DNA of 41,558 nt from Bacteroidaceae bacterium (GTDB lineage Bacteria > Bacteroidota > Bacteroidia > Bacteroidales > Bacteroidaceae): contig JAFXQT010000004.1 in assembly GCA_017526905.1 (NCBI GenBank), positions 1 through 41,558 of the forward strand. The letters are read 5' to 3'. Numbering within the stretch: position 1 is the first letter of the stretch; the number at the start of each line of letters is the position of its first letter. The translations under genes and the position numbers were made by a program. The notes below the pieces were generated by a model. It saw only the letters and a program-made list of their open reading frames with translations, was not told the origin of the DNA and searched no databases. Below are positions 7,560 through 15,239 of the stretch, piece by piece.

Positions 7560-8381
7560 TTAGGAGGAAAATCTGTCTGTTTCCAGCCATCCTGCATACT
7601 TTTCCGTCCATGCCGACCACCAAGGCCAGCGCGTCAGCACACGCTCATAAAGCACCAAGCCCAGCACCATGGTGAGGATGCCCAGCAGGACATCGATGGT
7701 GTAGTGATGTGAGCTGTACACGGCCGTCCACCAAATGCCTACAGCGAACAGGGCAAGGATGCCTGCCCACCAGCGTGCATCGGCCTTGAGGGCATAGAAG
7801 AAAGCTATGGGACAATAGGCTGCATGGAGCGAAGGCACGGCAGCAAATACGTTGCTGTTGTTCACGTAGATGCTCTGGAACACGGGCAGGCCCACCAGCG
7901 CATCGAAGCGTCCGAGGCCGGCCACGTCGCCGCCGGTGTTGAAGATGGGGTCGAAGCCGAACTTCTGCACATACCATGGCGGTGCTGCCGGATGGATGTA
8001 ATAGCCCACGAAGCCGACGAGATTAACAAAGAGGAACGCGCACGCGTAGCGGAAGCACAGCCGGCGCTGACCCGTGCAGAACAGCCAGATGCCGAACAGC
8101 ACCGGCAGCGGCACCCACATCAGATAAAAGCAGCCCGACAGGAAATCGAGCACGGGCGCGGTGTGCACCGCCCACCACTCGTTGGGCGTAAGCCCGCCTA
8201 TGCCGAACCACTCCCGTTCGGCATCGTAGATGCCACGGATGTCGATGGGGGCAAACAGATAATTGGGCCAGAACTTAAAGGAGCCGTAAATGAGACCGAA
8301 GATGATGAAGGGGAGCATGGCCCCCAACAACTTGAGCAACGTGGTGAATGGAGCGTGAAGAACGGAGTGAGTGCTACGCAT
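7560..8381 (-). CDS. PAP2-superfamily membrane protein, Aur1/inositol-phosphoceramide-synthase-like
   Basis: A 273-aa integral membrane protein with about six hydrophobic segments. The PAP2_3/Aur1 signature is visible: P-S-L-H-A-A-Y in the middle-to-late part, then S-S-H-H-Y-T-I-D-V-L-L-G, which supply the catalytic histidines and aspartate of this fold. In fungi and some bacteria such enzymes move inositol phosphate from phosphatidylinositol to ceramide; other PAP2 enzymes dephosphorylate lipids. With the neighbouring inositol-phosphate synthase and CDP-alcohol transferase, two roles are plausible: phosphatidylinositol-phosphate phosphatase or inositol-phosphoceramide synthase. The PSLHA/HHYxxD pattern favours the second. 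I chose ATG 8381, two bases after the upstream stop; a TTG at 8387 overlapping that stop is an alternative. Confidence 0.85.
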   Translation of the reverse strand: MRSTHSVLHAPFTTLLKLLGAMLPFIIFGLIYGSFKFWPNYLFAPIDIRGIYDAEREWFGIGGLTPNEWWAVHTAPVLDFLSGCFYLMWVPLPVLFGIWLFCTGQRRLCFRYACAFLFVNLVGFVGYYIHPAAPPWYVQKFGFDPIFNTGGDVAGLGRFDALVGLPVFQSIYVNNSNVFAAVPSLHAAYCPIAFFYALKADARWWAGILALFAVGIWWTAVYSSHHYTIDVLLGILTMVLGLVLYERVLTRWPWWSAWTEKYAGWLETDRFSS

Positions 8382-8383
8382 GG

Positions 8384-9088
8384 TCAATTCCCCTTTTCAG
8401 CAGCATCGCGCACATCGAGCTGTTTCTTTACATGAAGAATGCGGACGATGGCTGTCCAGTTGGCCAGCACCGCTATGAGCACAACTGCGCCGAGCAGGAA
8501 CCACAACGAGTTGAAAGGCACCACATGCTGTAGGAAGCCGGCAAGCAGCAAGCCCAGCACCAGCACCACTACACGCTCGGGGCGCTGCATAAGCCCCACC
8601 TTGCACTCGCAGCCCAAGCCCTCGGCCCGTGCACGCACATAACTGACCATGATGGAACCAATCAGCGCGAGCGCCGTGATGAGCGACGAGCCCCAATCGC
8701 CCAGCACCATAAAGTAGAAGGCGATGGCAGAGAGCACCACCAACTCCTGGTAGCGGTCGAGCACGGAGTCGTAGAAGGCGCCGAAACGGCTCTCCAGATG
8801 GTGCGTGCGAGCCATGTAGCCATCCACCATGTCGCAAATGCTGAAAACGATGATGCACAGACCGGCCCAGCCCAACAGGGCATAGGACACGGGCATGCCG
8901 AAGGACGAGGCCATCCATACGCTCAGTGCCGCACGGACAATGAGCACGGCTGCCAGCACATTGCCCAGCAGGCCCAACGTGGTTATCCAATTGGGGGTAA
9001 CCCCCAACCGCACCAGCAGGCGTACAGGGGCGTCGATCAGTTTATACACCCCCTGTTGGATGCCGTTGCGGAATGTTTGAAATGTCAT
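8384..9088 (-). CDS. CDP-alcohol phosphatidyltransferase, probable phosphatidylinositol(-phosphate) synthase
   Basis: A 234-aa membrane enzyme with the full CDP-alcohol transferase signature D-x2-D-G-x2-A-R-x8-G-x3-D-x3-D at residues 86-111, the metal and CDP site. About six hydrophobic segments are present. Downstream, S-Y-V-R-A-R-A-E-G and M-Q-R-P-E-R resemble the Arg-rich pocket of actinobacterial PgsA1-type enzymes that use inositol phosphate as acceptor, so the substrates are probably CDP-diacylglycerol and inositol 3-phosphate. The ATG at 9088 is preferred: upstream codons encode a hydrophilic leader with no family similarity, and a -7 box lies near 9200. It is the first gene of the inositol-lipid module, followed after two bases by the PAP2 gene. 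Confidence 0.88.
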   Translation of the reverse strand: MTFQTFRNGIQQGVYKLIDAPVRLLVRLGVTPNWITTLGLLGNVLAAVLIVRAALSVWMASSFGMPVSYALLGWAGLCIIVFSICDMVDGYMARTHHLESRFGAFYDSVLDRYQELVVLSAIAFYFMVLGDWGSSLITALALIGSIMVSYVRARAEGLGCECKVGLMQRPERVVVLVLGLLLAGFLQHVVPFNSLWFLLGAVVLIAVLANWTAIVRILHVKKQLDVRDAAEKGN

Positions 9089-9199
9089 TGCAGAAATCGA
9101 AGATTGATTGTTTAACGTTAAGGTGTGAAAATTACTCCACAAATGCACTTGCCAGCCACGCAGGCCGGCATGCGGGAGGAGCATCTCCCTTTGCGGCTG

Positions 9200-9207
9200 C
9201 AAAAGTA
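9200..9207 (-). promoter_or_regulatory. -7 box for the inositol-lipid module
   Basis: The complement reads TACTTTTG (TAnnTTTG) about 110 bases upstream of the ATG at 9088, with no clear -33 TTTG. The 306-base gap 9089-9394 is a divergent promoter region. Besides this box and the plus-strand box at 9316-9323, I see no genes or strong structure in it. Confidence 0.5.
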
Positions 9208-9315
9208 CAAAATAAAGCGGAAGGGTGTCCTAAAAAATGCTCCTTTTTGCTTGCCGAAAAGGATATAGAATTGTCCTTTTTATCCTTTTCTTTTCCCGAT
9301 AAGGAAAAGATGTCG

Positions 9316-9323
9316 TATCTTTG
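9316..9323 (+). promoter_or_regulatory. -7 box of the DUF5686 gene
   Basis: TATCTTTG is a perfect TAnnTTTG match 71 bases upstream of the start codon at 9395. A T-rich but imperfect -33 region lies about 20 bases further upstream. Confidence 0.6.
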
Positions 9324-9394
9324 CCGCGCTTTTTAAGGCGGGAGGGGCCACGAATCTTACTGCACCATACGCCCCACCCCACGGATATTGATAT

Positions 9395-12046
9395 ATGGAT
9401 AAACGAATCATCGCACTATTACCCATCCTCACATTTTGCATTAGCCTTCACGCTCAGGTTATGGGCACCGTCATCGATGCCAAGACACGCAAGCCGCTGG
9501 AATACGTCAATGTATATTACGACAAGAAAGGCTATGGCGAGATGACCGACGAGGACGGGCGCTTCGTGATCAAGGAGGACTCCGCATGGAAGGAGCTGAC
9601 CATCTCCACCATGGGTTATGAGAAGCAGGTGGTGCAACTGGGCCCCTTCGGCAAAAACCGGAACCTGAAAATCAAGATGCAGCCCGAAGGCAAGAACCTG
9701 CAGGAGGTTACCATCACCACCAAGCGCACCAAATACAGCCGCAAGAACAACCCGGCGGTGGAACTGATGCGCAAGGTCATCGCCCACAAACGCTCCAACG
9801 ACCTGCACGCCAAGGACTACTTTACCTACACCACCTACGAGAAGATGACATTCTCGGTGAATGAGTTCACAGAGAAGATCTTTGACATGGAGGAGGGCAA
9901 GCGGTGGGCCTTCCTGAAGGACCATGTGGAGCGCCACCCGCAGACGGGCAAGCTGATACTGCCCCTGACGGTGGACGAGCAGCTGTCGCACACCTTCTAC
10001 CGCAAGAGCCCCAAGAGCGAAAAGGAACTGATCAAGGCCAAATCCAGCCGGGGCATCAACGAACTGATCAACACCGGCGAGATCCTGACCACCATACTGA
10101 AGGACTGCTTCACCGACGTGAACATCTACGACGAGGAATGCCGCCTGCTGCAGCTGCACTTCAAGAGCCCCATTGCCAACTCGGCCATCCAGTTCTACCG
10201 CTACTACATCCAGGACACCATTGCCGTGGCACCACAGGACTCGGCCATCATCATCGGCTTCACGCCCAACAACCAGATGGACATCGGCTTCACCGGCCAA
10301 CTGACCATACACAAGGACTCCACCTATCAGGTGCTGCGCTCGGAACTGTACATACCCAAGCAGGCCAATGTGAACTTCGTGGAGAACATCACCATCAACC
10401 AGGACTATGACGAATTGCCCACCGGCGAGCGCGTGTGCACCAACAACGACATGCTGGTGGAACTGAAGGTGACGTCGTGGCTGTCGAAACTGCTGGTGCA
10501 GCGCACGGTGCGCAACTTCGACTATGCCTTTGACGAGATTCCGGTGAACGTGTTCAAACGCATCAAAGGCACCACCTTCACCGAGCCGGATGCCACCATG
10601 CACACCGACGACCAGTACTGGAGCCAGTACCGCCAGGAGCAACTCAGCGAAGCCGAGAGCCAGATAGGCGGGCTGCTGAAACGGCTGACGCAGATGAAAG
10701 GGTTCAAGCCCATCATGGTGGGCGTGAAGGCACTGATCGAGAACTATGTGGAGACGTCTGACAGCACCGCCACCAACAAGTTCGACTTCGGCCCCATCAA
10801 CACCACCATCTCCTACAACGACTACGACAAGTGGCGCTTCCGCCTGTCGGGCTTCACTACAGCCCACCTGATGCCCCACTTCTTCCTGAGCGGCTACATA
10901 GCCTACGGCACGCAGTCCAAGAACCTGTACGGCTGGGGCGAGGCCGTGTACAGTTTCAACCGCAAGGCCTACCTCTCGCGCGAGTTCCCAAAGAACAATA
11001 TCCACTTCAGCTACCGGCGCGACGTAACCACCCCCTTTGACAAGTTCGTGCCCACGGACAAGGACAATATGTTCATGGCTTTCCACACTTCGAAGGTGGA
11101 CCAATACAACCTGATCCGCGAGTGGAAAGTGATGTGGGACCGCGAGTGGTACAACGGAGCCAAGATGCAGCTGAAATTCACCCGCACGCAGCAACGCCCG
11201 GTGGACAAGCTCTTCTACCAGCGTGTGGGCACCGATGCCGGCGTCACGGCCACGCAGGACATGAGCGCCCTGCAATACGACCCGTCCAAATGGCTGAAAG
11301 GCATCAACCTGAGCGAATTCTATGCCGGCATCAGCTTCGAGCCCGGAGCCACTTACATCAACACCAAGCAGCGCCGCGTGAAGATCAACAAGGACGCGCC
11401 CATCTTCTCCGTGAGCCACACCATGGGCCTGAAGGATTTCCTGGGCGGCGACTACAACTACAACGTGACGGAAGCAGGCATCTACAAACGCTTCTACATC
11501 CCCTCGGGCTGGGGCTACACCGACTTCGACATCCGTGCCGGCATACAGTGGAACACCGTGCCTTTCCCGCTGCTGATCCACCCGGCGGTGAACCAGAGCT
11601 TCGTGATTCAGGACAACACCTTCTCGCTCATCAACAACCTGGAGTTCCTGAACGACCGCTACGTGCAACTGATGTGGAACTGGGACCTGTGCGGCAAGAT
11701 ATTCAACCGCGTGCCGCTGCTGAAGAAACTGCACTGGCGCGAGTTCATCGGCCTGAACGGCCTGTGGGGCACACTCACCGACAAGAACAACCCCGCCGGC
11801 CTGGGCTACACCAACGGCGACCTGTTCTACCTGCCCGGCCATTTCCGCACGGCTGCCGACGGCACGCCCTATTACGAAAACAACACGGTGGTGATGGACA
11901 AGAACACGCCCTACCTGGAATTGCGCGTGGGCGTGCACAACATCTTCAAAATCCTGCACGTGGAGTACGTGCGGCGCCTCACCTATCTGGACAACCCCGG
12001 CACCAAGAAGAACGGCGTGCGCTTCATGTTCCGCGTGTTCTTCTGA
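9395..12046 (+). CDS. DUF5686 family outer-membrane protein with carboxypeptidase-regulatory-like domain (883 aa)
   Basis: Signal peptide at residues 1-20 (I-I-A-L-L-P-I-L-T-F-C-I-S-L-H-A). Residues about 22-105 form a CarboxypepD_reg-like beta-sandwich (G-T-V-I-D-A-K-T-R-K-P-L-E-Y-V-N-V and Y-G-E-M-T-D-E-D-G-R-F), the domain that precedes many TonB-dependent receptors. The body matches DUF5686, with alternating aromatic/hydrophobic strands typical of an outer-membrane barrel and the terminal residues R-F-M-F-R-V-F-F, a classic C-terminal beta-signal ending in Phe. No plug or TonB box is evident, so it is not a canonical receptor. The family is widespread in Bacteroidota and functionally uncharacterised. 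It stands alone, divergent from the inositol-lipid module, with its own promoter and terminator. Confidence 0.85.
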   Translation: MDKRIIALLPILTFCISLHAQVMGTVIDAKTRKPLEYVNVYYDKKGYGEMTDEDGRFVIKEDSAWKELTISTMGYEKQVVQLGPFGKNRNLKIKMQPEGKNLQEVTITTKRTKYSRKNNPAVELMRKVIAHKRSNDLHAKDYFTYTTYEKMTFSVNEFTEKIFDMEEGKRWAFLKDHVERHPQTGKLILPLTVDEQLSHTFYRKSPKSEKELIKAKSSRGINELINTGEILTTILKDCFTDVNIYDEECRLLQLHFKSPIANSAIQFYRYYIQDTIAVAPQDSAIIIGFTPNNQMDIGFTGQLTIHKDSTYQVLRSELYIPKQANVNFVENITINQDYDELPTGERVCTNNDMLVELKVTSWLSKLLVQRTVRNFDYAFDEIPVNVFKRIKGTTFTEPDATMHTDDQYWSQYRQEQLSEAESQIGGLLKRLTQMKGFKPIMVGVKALIENYVETSDSTATNKFDFGPINTTISYNDYDKWRFRLSGFTTAHLMPHFFLSGYIAYGTQSKNLYGWGEAVYSFNRKAYLSREFPKNNIHFSYRRDVTTPFDKFVPTDKDNMFMAFHTSKVDQYNLIREWKVMWDREWYNGAKMQLKFTRTQQRPVDKLFYQRVGTDAGVTATQDMSALQYDPSKWLKGINLSEFYAGISFEPGATYINTKQRRVKINKDAPIFSVSHTMGLKDFLGGDYNYNVTEAGIYKRFYIPSGWGYTDFDIRAGIQWNTVPFPLLIHPAVNQSFVIQDNTFSLINNLEFLNDRYVQLMWNWDLCGKIFNRVPLLKKLHWREFIGLNGLWGTLTDKNNPAGLGYTNGDLFYLPGHFRTAADGTPYYENNTVVMDKNTPYLELRVGVHNIFKILHVEYVRRLTYLDNPGTKKNGVRFMFRVFF

Positions 12047-12080
12047 ACCACCCATCAGCCCCCACACCACACAGACGACA

Positions 12081-12107
12081 GCCGCCTACCCCTCGCGGGC
12101 AGGCGGC
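12081..12107 (+). terminator. Terminator of the DUF5686 gene
   Basis: GCCGCCT (12081-12087) pairs perfectly with AGGCGGC (12101-12107). The 13-base loop is followed by C-T-T-A-T-A. It lies 35 bases after the stop codon. Confidence 0.65.
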
Positions 12108-12180
12108 CTTATACCTTGCGTTTACTACATTTTATTTAACCCACTTGCAAGGCTGACTTTAGTAATCGTAAAAGCATAAC

Positions 12181-13893
12181 TTAGGACTTTGACAGGCGGA
12201 AGGTGATGGGCAGGGAGAAGCGTACGGGCACCGGCTTGCCGTCCTTCATGCCAGGCTTCCAATGCGGCATGCTCCTAACCACACGTACGCTCTCTGACTT
12301 CAGCATCTCCAGCGCCTTGATCTGTTGTTCCACCGCAGCGGTCTCAGCCACCGTCATGCCAGGCTGTCGGGCATTCACCACCACTTCTTTCAGACCATTG
12401 ACCGAAAGCACTTTCTCAGAGTTGACATTGGTAATGACTCCTTCCTCACTGACAATGAACTTAACAATGACTTTGCCCTGAATGCCGGCCTCATGAGCCA
12501 AAGCCGGATACTGGACATTGCGTACGAGGAAGTGATACATGGCTTCGATGCCACCAGGGTATTCCGGCATCACATCGGGTTTATCAACAGCCCGCTCCTG
12601 ATAGCCTCTGGTCTCGACTTCCAGCACGCCGCCCGCGCCACGCGAGCCCCACTTCTGCAGTGCTTCATTCAAATCCAGCATGCGTGCACGTACGATTTCA
12701 TGCTTATGGCTTTCGACCTCTGCTTCTGTGGAAACATTTCCGTCCAGGATGTACAGTCTCGGGGCCAAAACGGTATCAGTGACGATCTCTCCTTCGGGCA
12801 GCGCCTCGACGACAGGCTCCGGTTCGGCTACCGATATTTCACGCTGAAGCACGGCTTGTGGCTCGGCCACGTCGGTACCGGGCGCATCGGTCTGTCTGGC
12901 CTGCATCGAGGTGGCAACAGGTGCCTGCTGACGTTGCTGTACGATTGGGGCGGCGAGCGGTTTCACTTCTCTTGCAATGGAGCGGGCCATGGCATCTATA
13001 TTGCCGAGCAGCACCACGGCTGCAGCGGCAGGCACGAAGAGGATATACTTGAGCATCCCCATCGGGCTTGTTCTCTTCGAATTCATCATAACGATTCTTC
13101 TTTTAAGGGGTAAGACATTGAAATTATTAACAAGTGTAGCTACATTCATCTGAGAGGCCAGGCCCAGCAAGTGGAACTGGTAGGTGCGGCGGTCGGCATC
13201 GTGCCCCACCACGGCTGCATCGGCAATGAACTCAAGGTTCAGGCGCACCTCCCTGCGCAGCACCCATGCAGCGGGATTCCACCAGAACAGGATGCAGAAG
13301 AACTGCGCCAGGAAGATGTCCAGCGTGTGCCACTGGTGCACGTGGGTCTGCTCGTGCCGAAGCACTTCGCGCAGTTCGGCCTCGGTGCCGATGCTTTCCA
13401 GATGCAGGAAGATCCAGCGCCCGAAGGAGAAGGGGCTGCATGGCTCGGGATAGAGGAATACTTGCTGTCCAAGCACTTCCGTGCGCACGCACGTGAATCT
13501 TATATATAATATGTGCACGGTCTGCCACAACAGCTTCAGCGTAAGCCACGCCACCGGCACCAAATAGGCAATACCCAACACCAGCCCGAGCGGAATGTCC
13601 CATAAGGTACCGCCCGCGGCAGCTATCCTCCCGCCTTCGGCGGCACCGACCCGGCGGGCCGTCACTTCGAGCGTGGGCAGCACATAGGTGGCATAGTCCG
13701 AAGCCATGTTCAGGGCGGCCACGCGACCCTGCAGTAATGACTGGATATCCAGCAACGGCAATAGCAACGCTGCTGCATAGATGCCCAAAAGCATAAAGCG
13801 TCGAACACTGAAATAGGTGTCGCGATGCATCAGCACTTGAAACATTAGACACAGAATGGCCAGGATAATATTTAGTTTGATCAGGTATAGCAT
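12181..13893 (-). CDS. M56-family (BlaR1-like) metallopeptidase with C-terminal TonB domain (570 aa)
   Basis: Residues 1-290 form a membrane-embedded BlaR1/MecR1-type peptidase domain: transmembrane segments near 1-22, 33-50, 100-125 and 278-295, and zinc motif H-E-Q-T-H at 180-184, followed by helix V-R-L-N-L-E-F-I-A-D-A-A with the third ligand region. A periplasmic Pro/Glu/Val-rich stretch (about 310-400) leads to a TonB-C-like domain (about 440-570; Y-P-A-L-A-H-E-A-G-I-Q-G-K-V-I-V). The beta-lactam-binding domain of true BlaR1 is absent. It lies downstream of a BlaI-type repressor gene, so it presumably inactivates that repressor by proteolysis on an unknown signal. The TonB part might sense outer-membrane or receptor status. 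The two genes are separated by a heptamer repeat next to the start codon. Confidence 0.88.
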   Translation of the reverse strand: MLYLIKLNIILAILCLMFQVLMHRDTYFSVRRFMLLGIYAAALLLPLLDIQSLLQGRVAALNMASDYATYVLPTLEVTARRVGAAEGGRIAAAGGTLWDIPLGLVLGIAYLVPVAWLTLKLLWQTVHILYIRFTCVRTEVLGQQVFLYPEPCSPFSFGRWIFLHLESIGTEAELREVLRHEQTHVHQWHTLDIFLAQFFCILFWWNPAAWVLRREVRLNLEFIADAAVVGHDADRRTYQFHLLGLASQMNVATLVNNFNVLPLKRRIVMMNSKRTSPMGMLKYILFVPAAAAVVLLGNIDAMARSIAREVKPLAAPIVQQRQQAPVATSMQARQTDAPGTDVAEPQAVLQREISVAEPEPVVEALPEGEIVTDTVLAPRLYILDGNVSTEAEVESHKHEIVRARMLDLNEALQKWGSRGAGGVLEVETRGYQERAVDKPDVMPEYPGGIEAMYHFLVRNVQYPALAHEAGIQGKVIVKFIVSEEGVITNVNSEKVLSVNGLKEVVVNARQPGMTVAETAAVEQQIKALEMLKSESVRVVRSMPHWKPGMKDGKPVPVRFSLPITFRLSKS

Positions 13894-13902
13894 GGGGAAA
13901 GG

Positions 13903-13979
13903 GATAAGAGATAAGAGATAAAAGATAAAAGATAAGAGATAAAAGATAAGGGATAAGAGATAAGAGATGAGGGGGGGGG
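13903..13979. repeat. GATAARA heptamer array plus G9 tract before the M56-TonB start codon
   Basis: Nine to ten heptamers (GATAAGA/GATAAAA) run from 13903 to 13969, and a run of nine G lies at 13971-13979. In the coding direction this is a TCTTATC pyrimidine array ending ten bases before the ATG at 13893. Length change by slippage could alter the leader between repressor and peptidase genes. Confidence 0.8.
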
Positions 13980-14038
13980 CGATGGGGGAATCAGGTATGA
14001 AGGTTGGATGCCCAGCCTTATCTGTTATCCATCATCGT

Positions 14039-14416
14039 TCACCCGTTTTCTCTTGTCCCTCCATCAGTTTCGATGAGCTTGATGATGTCCTGCAGATCCT
14101 CCGACGACAGTTTTTGGTCGCGGGCAAAGAACGTGACCATCTCCTTGAACGAGTTGGAGAAATAGTCCTTGACGAAGCCGGAAACACGCTGACGCTTGTA
14201 ATCGGCCTGTGCGATTAGCGGGGCATAGATATAGGTCTTACCCTCATGAATGCCTTTCACATAACCCTTGTTCTCCAGGTTCTTGACCACTGAGGCTAAG
14301 GTGGTATAGGGGGGCACGGGTTCTGGGTAACGTGCGAGTATCTCCTTGACGGTGCATTGACCGAGCTGCCAGATAATGACCATGGCCTGCTCTTCCTGTA
14401 CAGTTAACTTTTGCAT
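14039..14416 (-). CDS. BlaI/MecI/CopY-family transcriptional repressor (125 aa)
   Basis: The winged-helix DNA-binding domain covers residues 1-75: L-T-V-Q-E-E-Q-A-M-V-I-I-W, the recognition-helix area with Y-T-T-L-A-S-V-V-K-N-L-E-N-K-G-Y, and the wing with G-K-T-Y-I-Y-A-P. The helical C-terminus (76-125) is the dimerisation part, where BlaI-type proteins are cut by their partner protease. Length is typical. It is first in an operon with the M56-TonB gene, 145 bases apart. Two similar 15-bp palindromes at its own promoter suggest autorepression. Confidence 0.93.
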   Translation of the reverse strand: MQKLTVQEEQAMVIIWQLGQCTVKEILARYPEPVPPYTTLASVVKNLENKGYVKGIHEGKTYIYAPLIAQADYKRQRVSGFVKDYFSNSFKEMVTFFARDQKLSSEDLQDIIKLIETDGGTRENG

Positions 14417-14466
14417 ACGAAACTTTCGTTATTAGGTTTGACGCTGCAAATTACGACAATTTCGTA
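14416..14466. promoter_or_regulatory. Two BlaI-type operator palindromes
   Basis: TACGAAACTTTCGTT (14416-14430, overlapping the start codon) and TACGACAATTTCGTA (14452-14466) share the pattern TACGA-n5-TTCGT. Each is a near-perfect dyad, centred at 14423 and 14459, 36 bases apart. They flank the presumed promoter of the repressor gene. BlaI-family dimers bind such dyads; canonical BlaI sites use TACA/TGTA half sites, whereas these use TACGA/TCGTA. Confidence 0.75.
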
Positions 14467-14552
14467 GATATAGGCAAGCATCCGCACGTTAAAAAAGCTT
14501 AACGCTTTGCTTTTCTCGCTTTCATGCCGTTTCGCATTTGACGCAAAAGGCG

Positions 14553-14560
14553 TACTTTTG
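14553..14560 (+). promoter_or_regulatory. -7 box of the phosphatase gene, nearly leaderless
   Basis: TACTTTTG matches TAnnTTTG and ends only seven bases before the ATG at 14568. Transcription would be expected to start within a few bases of the start codon, giving a very short or absent leader. Confidence 0.55.
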
Positions 14561-14567
14561 CCGTCGC

Positions 14568-15095
14568 ATGGAACTTTATTTGATTCGACACACCAGTGTG
14601 GCCGTGGAACGCGGCACCTGTTACGGCTGGACCGATGTGCCCGTCTCAGCCCACTTTGAAACAGAAGCCTCAGCCTGTAAAGAGGCGCTGGCCGGCATCT
14701 GCTTCGACCGGGTCTATACATCGCCGTTGAGCCGTGCCAGCAAGCTGGCCGCCTACTGCGGCTACCCCGATGCCGTGGCCGAGCCACGCATGAAGGAGAT
14801 GCACATGGGCGACTGGGAGATGCGGCGTTTTGACGAGATCGACGACCCGGACCTGCAGAAGTACTTTGACCACTTCTTGGAACACCCCACGCGCAACGGC
14901 GAGTCGTTTCGTGACCTGTACCGACGCGTAGCACAGTTCTTGGACGAACTGAAGGCATCGGGCCTGAACCACGTGGCTGTGTTCTGCCACGGCGGACCTA
15001 TTATGTGCGCGCTGGCCTATGCAGGGGTGATACCTATAGCAGAGGTGTATCAGCACATCCCCCCCTATGCTTCGGTGACACGCATCGAGCTATAG
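14568..15095 (+). CDS. Histidine-phosphatase family protein, alpha-ribazole phosphatase-like (175 aa)
   Basis: The N-terminal R-H-T catalytic motif is at residues 7-9 (L-I-R-H-T), followed by G-T-C-Y-G-W-T-D-V-P-V, which resembles CobC/alpha-ribazole-5'-phosphate phosphatases more than phosphoglycerate mutases. The second arginine (S-P-L-S-R-A) and C-terminal catalytic histidine (F-C-H-G-G-P) are present. CobC removes phosphate from alpha-ribazole phosphate during assembly of the cobalamin lower loop. No other B12-synthesis gene or riboswitch adjoins it, so the substrate is not proven. I start at 14568 because the family begins with M-E-L-Y-L-I-R-H-T and upstream codons overlap the -7 box. 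Confidence 0.8.
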   Translation: MELYLIRHTSVAVERGTCYGWTDVPVSAHFETEASACKEALAGICFDRVYTSPLSRASKLAAYCGYPDAVAEPRMKEMHMGDWEMRRFDEIDDPDLQKYFDHFLEHPTRNGESFRDLYRRVAQFLDELKASGLNHVAVFCHGGPIMCALAYAGVIPIAEVYQHIPPYASVTRIEL

Positions 15096-15098
15096 CTA

Positions 15099-15239
15099 GG
15101 AGGTAAGGCCCCTGTGGTCCCCCGGCGGGGGACGTCCATTTGAGCCAAAAGGTAACTCTTATTTTTCACTTTTCACTCTTTCACTTTTCACTCTTCACTT
15201 TTCACTCTTCACTTTTCACTCTTCACTTTTCACTTTTCC
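15099..15239 (+). repeat. Shared leader element, copy A (before the DUF554 gene)
   Basis: It begins four bases after the stop codon of the phosphatase gene and ends at the ATG at 15240. First comes GGCCCCTGT with a perfect GTCCCCC/GGGGGAC hairpin (15117-15133), then T-T-T-G-A-G-C-C, then G-G-T-A-A-C-T-C-T-T-A, then a (TTTTCACTC)-type tandem tract (15161-15238). Copy B at 19716-19840 has the same parts in the same order upstream of an unrelated gene. Purpose unknown. Confidence 0.8.

Noticed and set aside
6101-7675. 524-codon plus-strand frame opposite the inositol-phosphate synthase
   Set aside because: The minus strand encodes an unmistakable enzyme; this frame is a shadow.
9419-12070. 883-codon open frame antisense to the DUF5686 gene
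   Set aside because: Same length as the sense gene because codon bias in GC-rich DNA keeps the opposite frame open; its translation is His/Val/Gln-rich with no domain.
14568-15095. Membership of the phosphatase gene in a B12 synthesis operon
   Set aside because: No other B12 synthesis gene or riboswitch lies near; only the single CobC-like gene is present.
15161-15238. TTTTCACTC tract as CRISPR or binding-site array
   Set aside because: Low-complexity tandem repeat without spacers; treated as part of a leader repeat.
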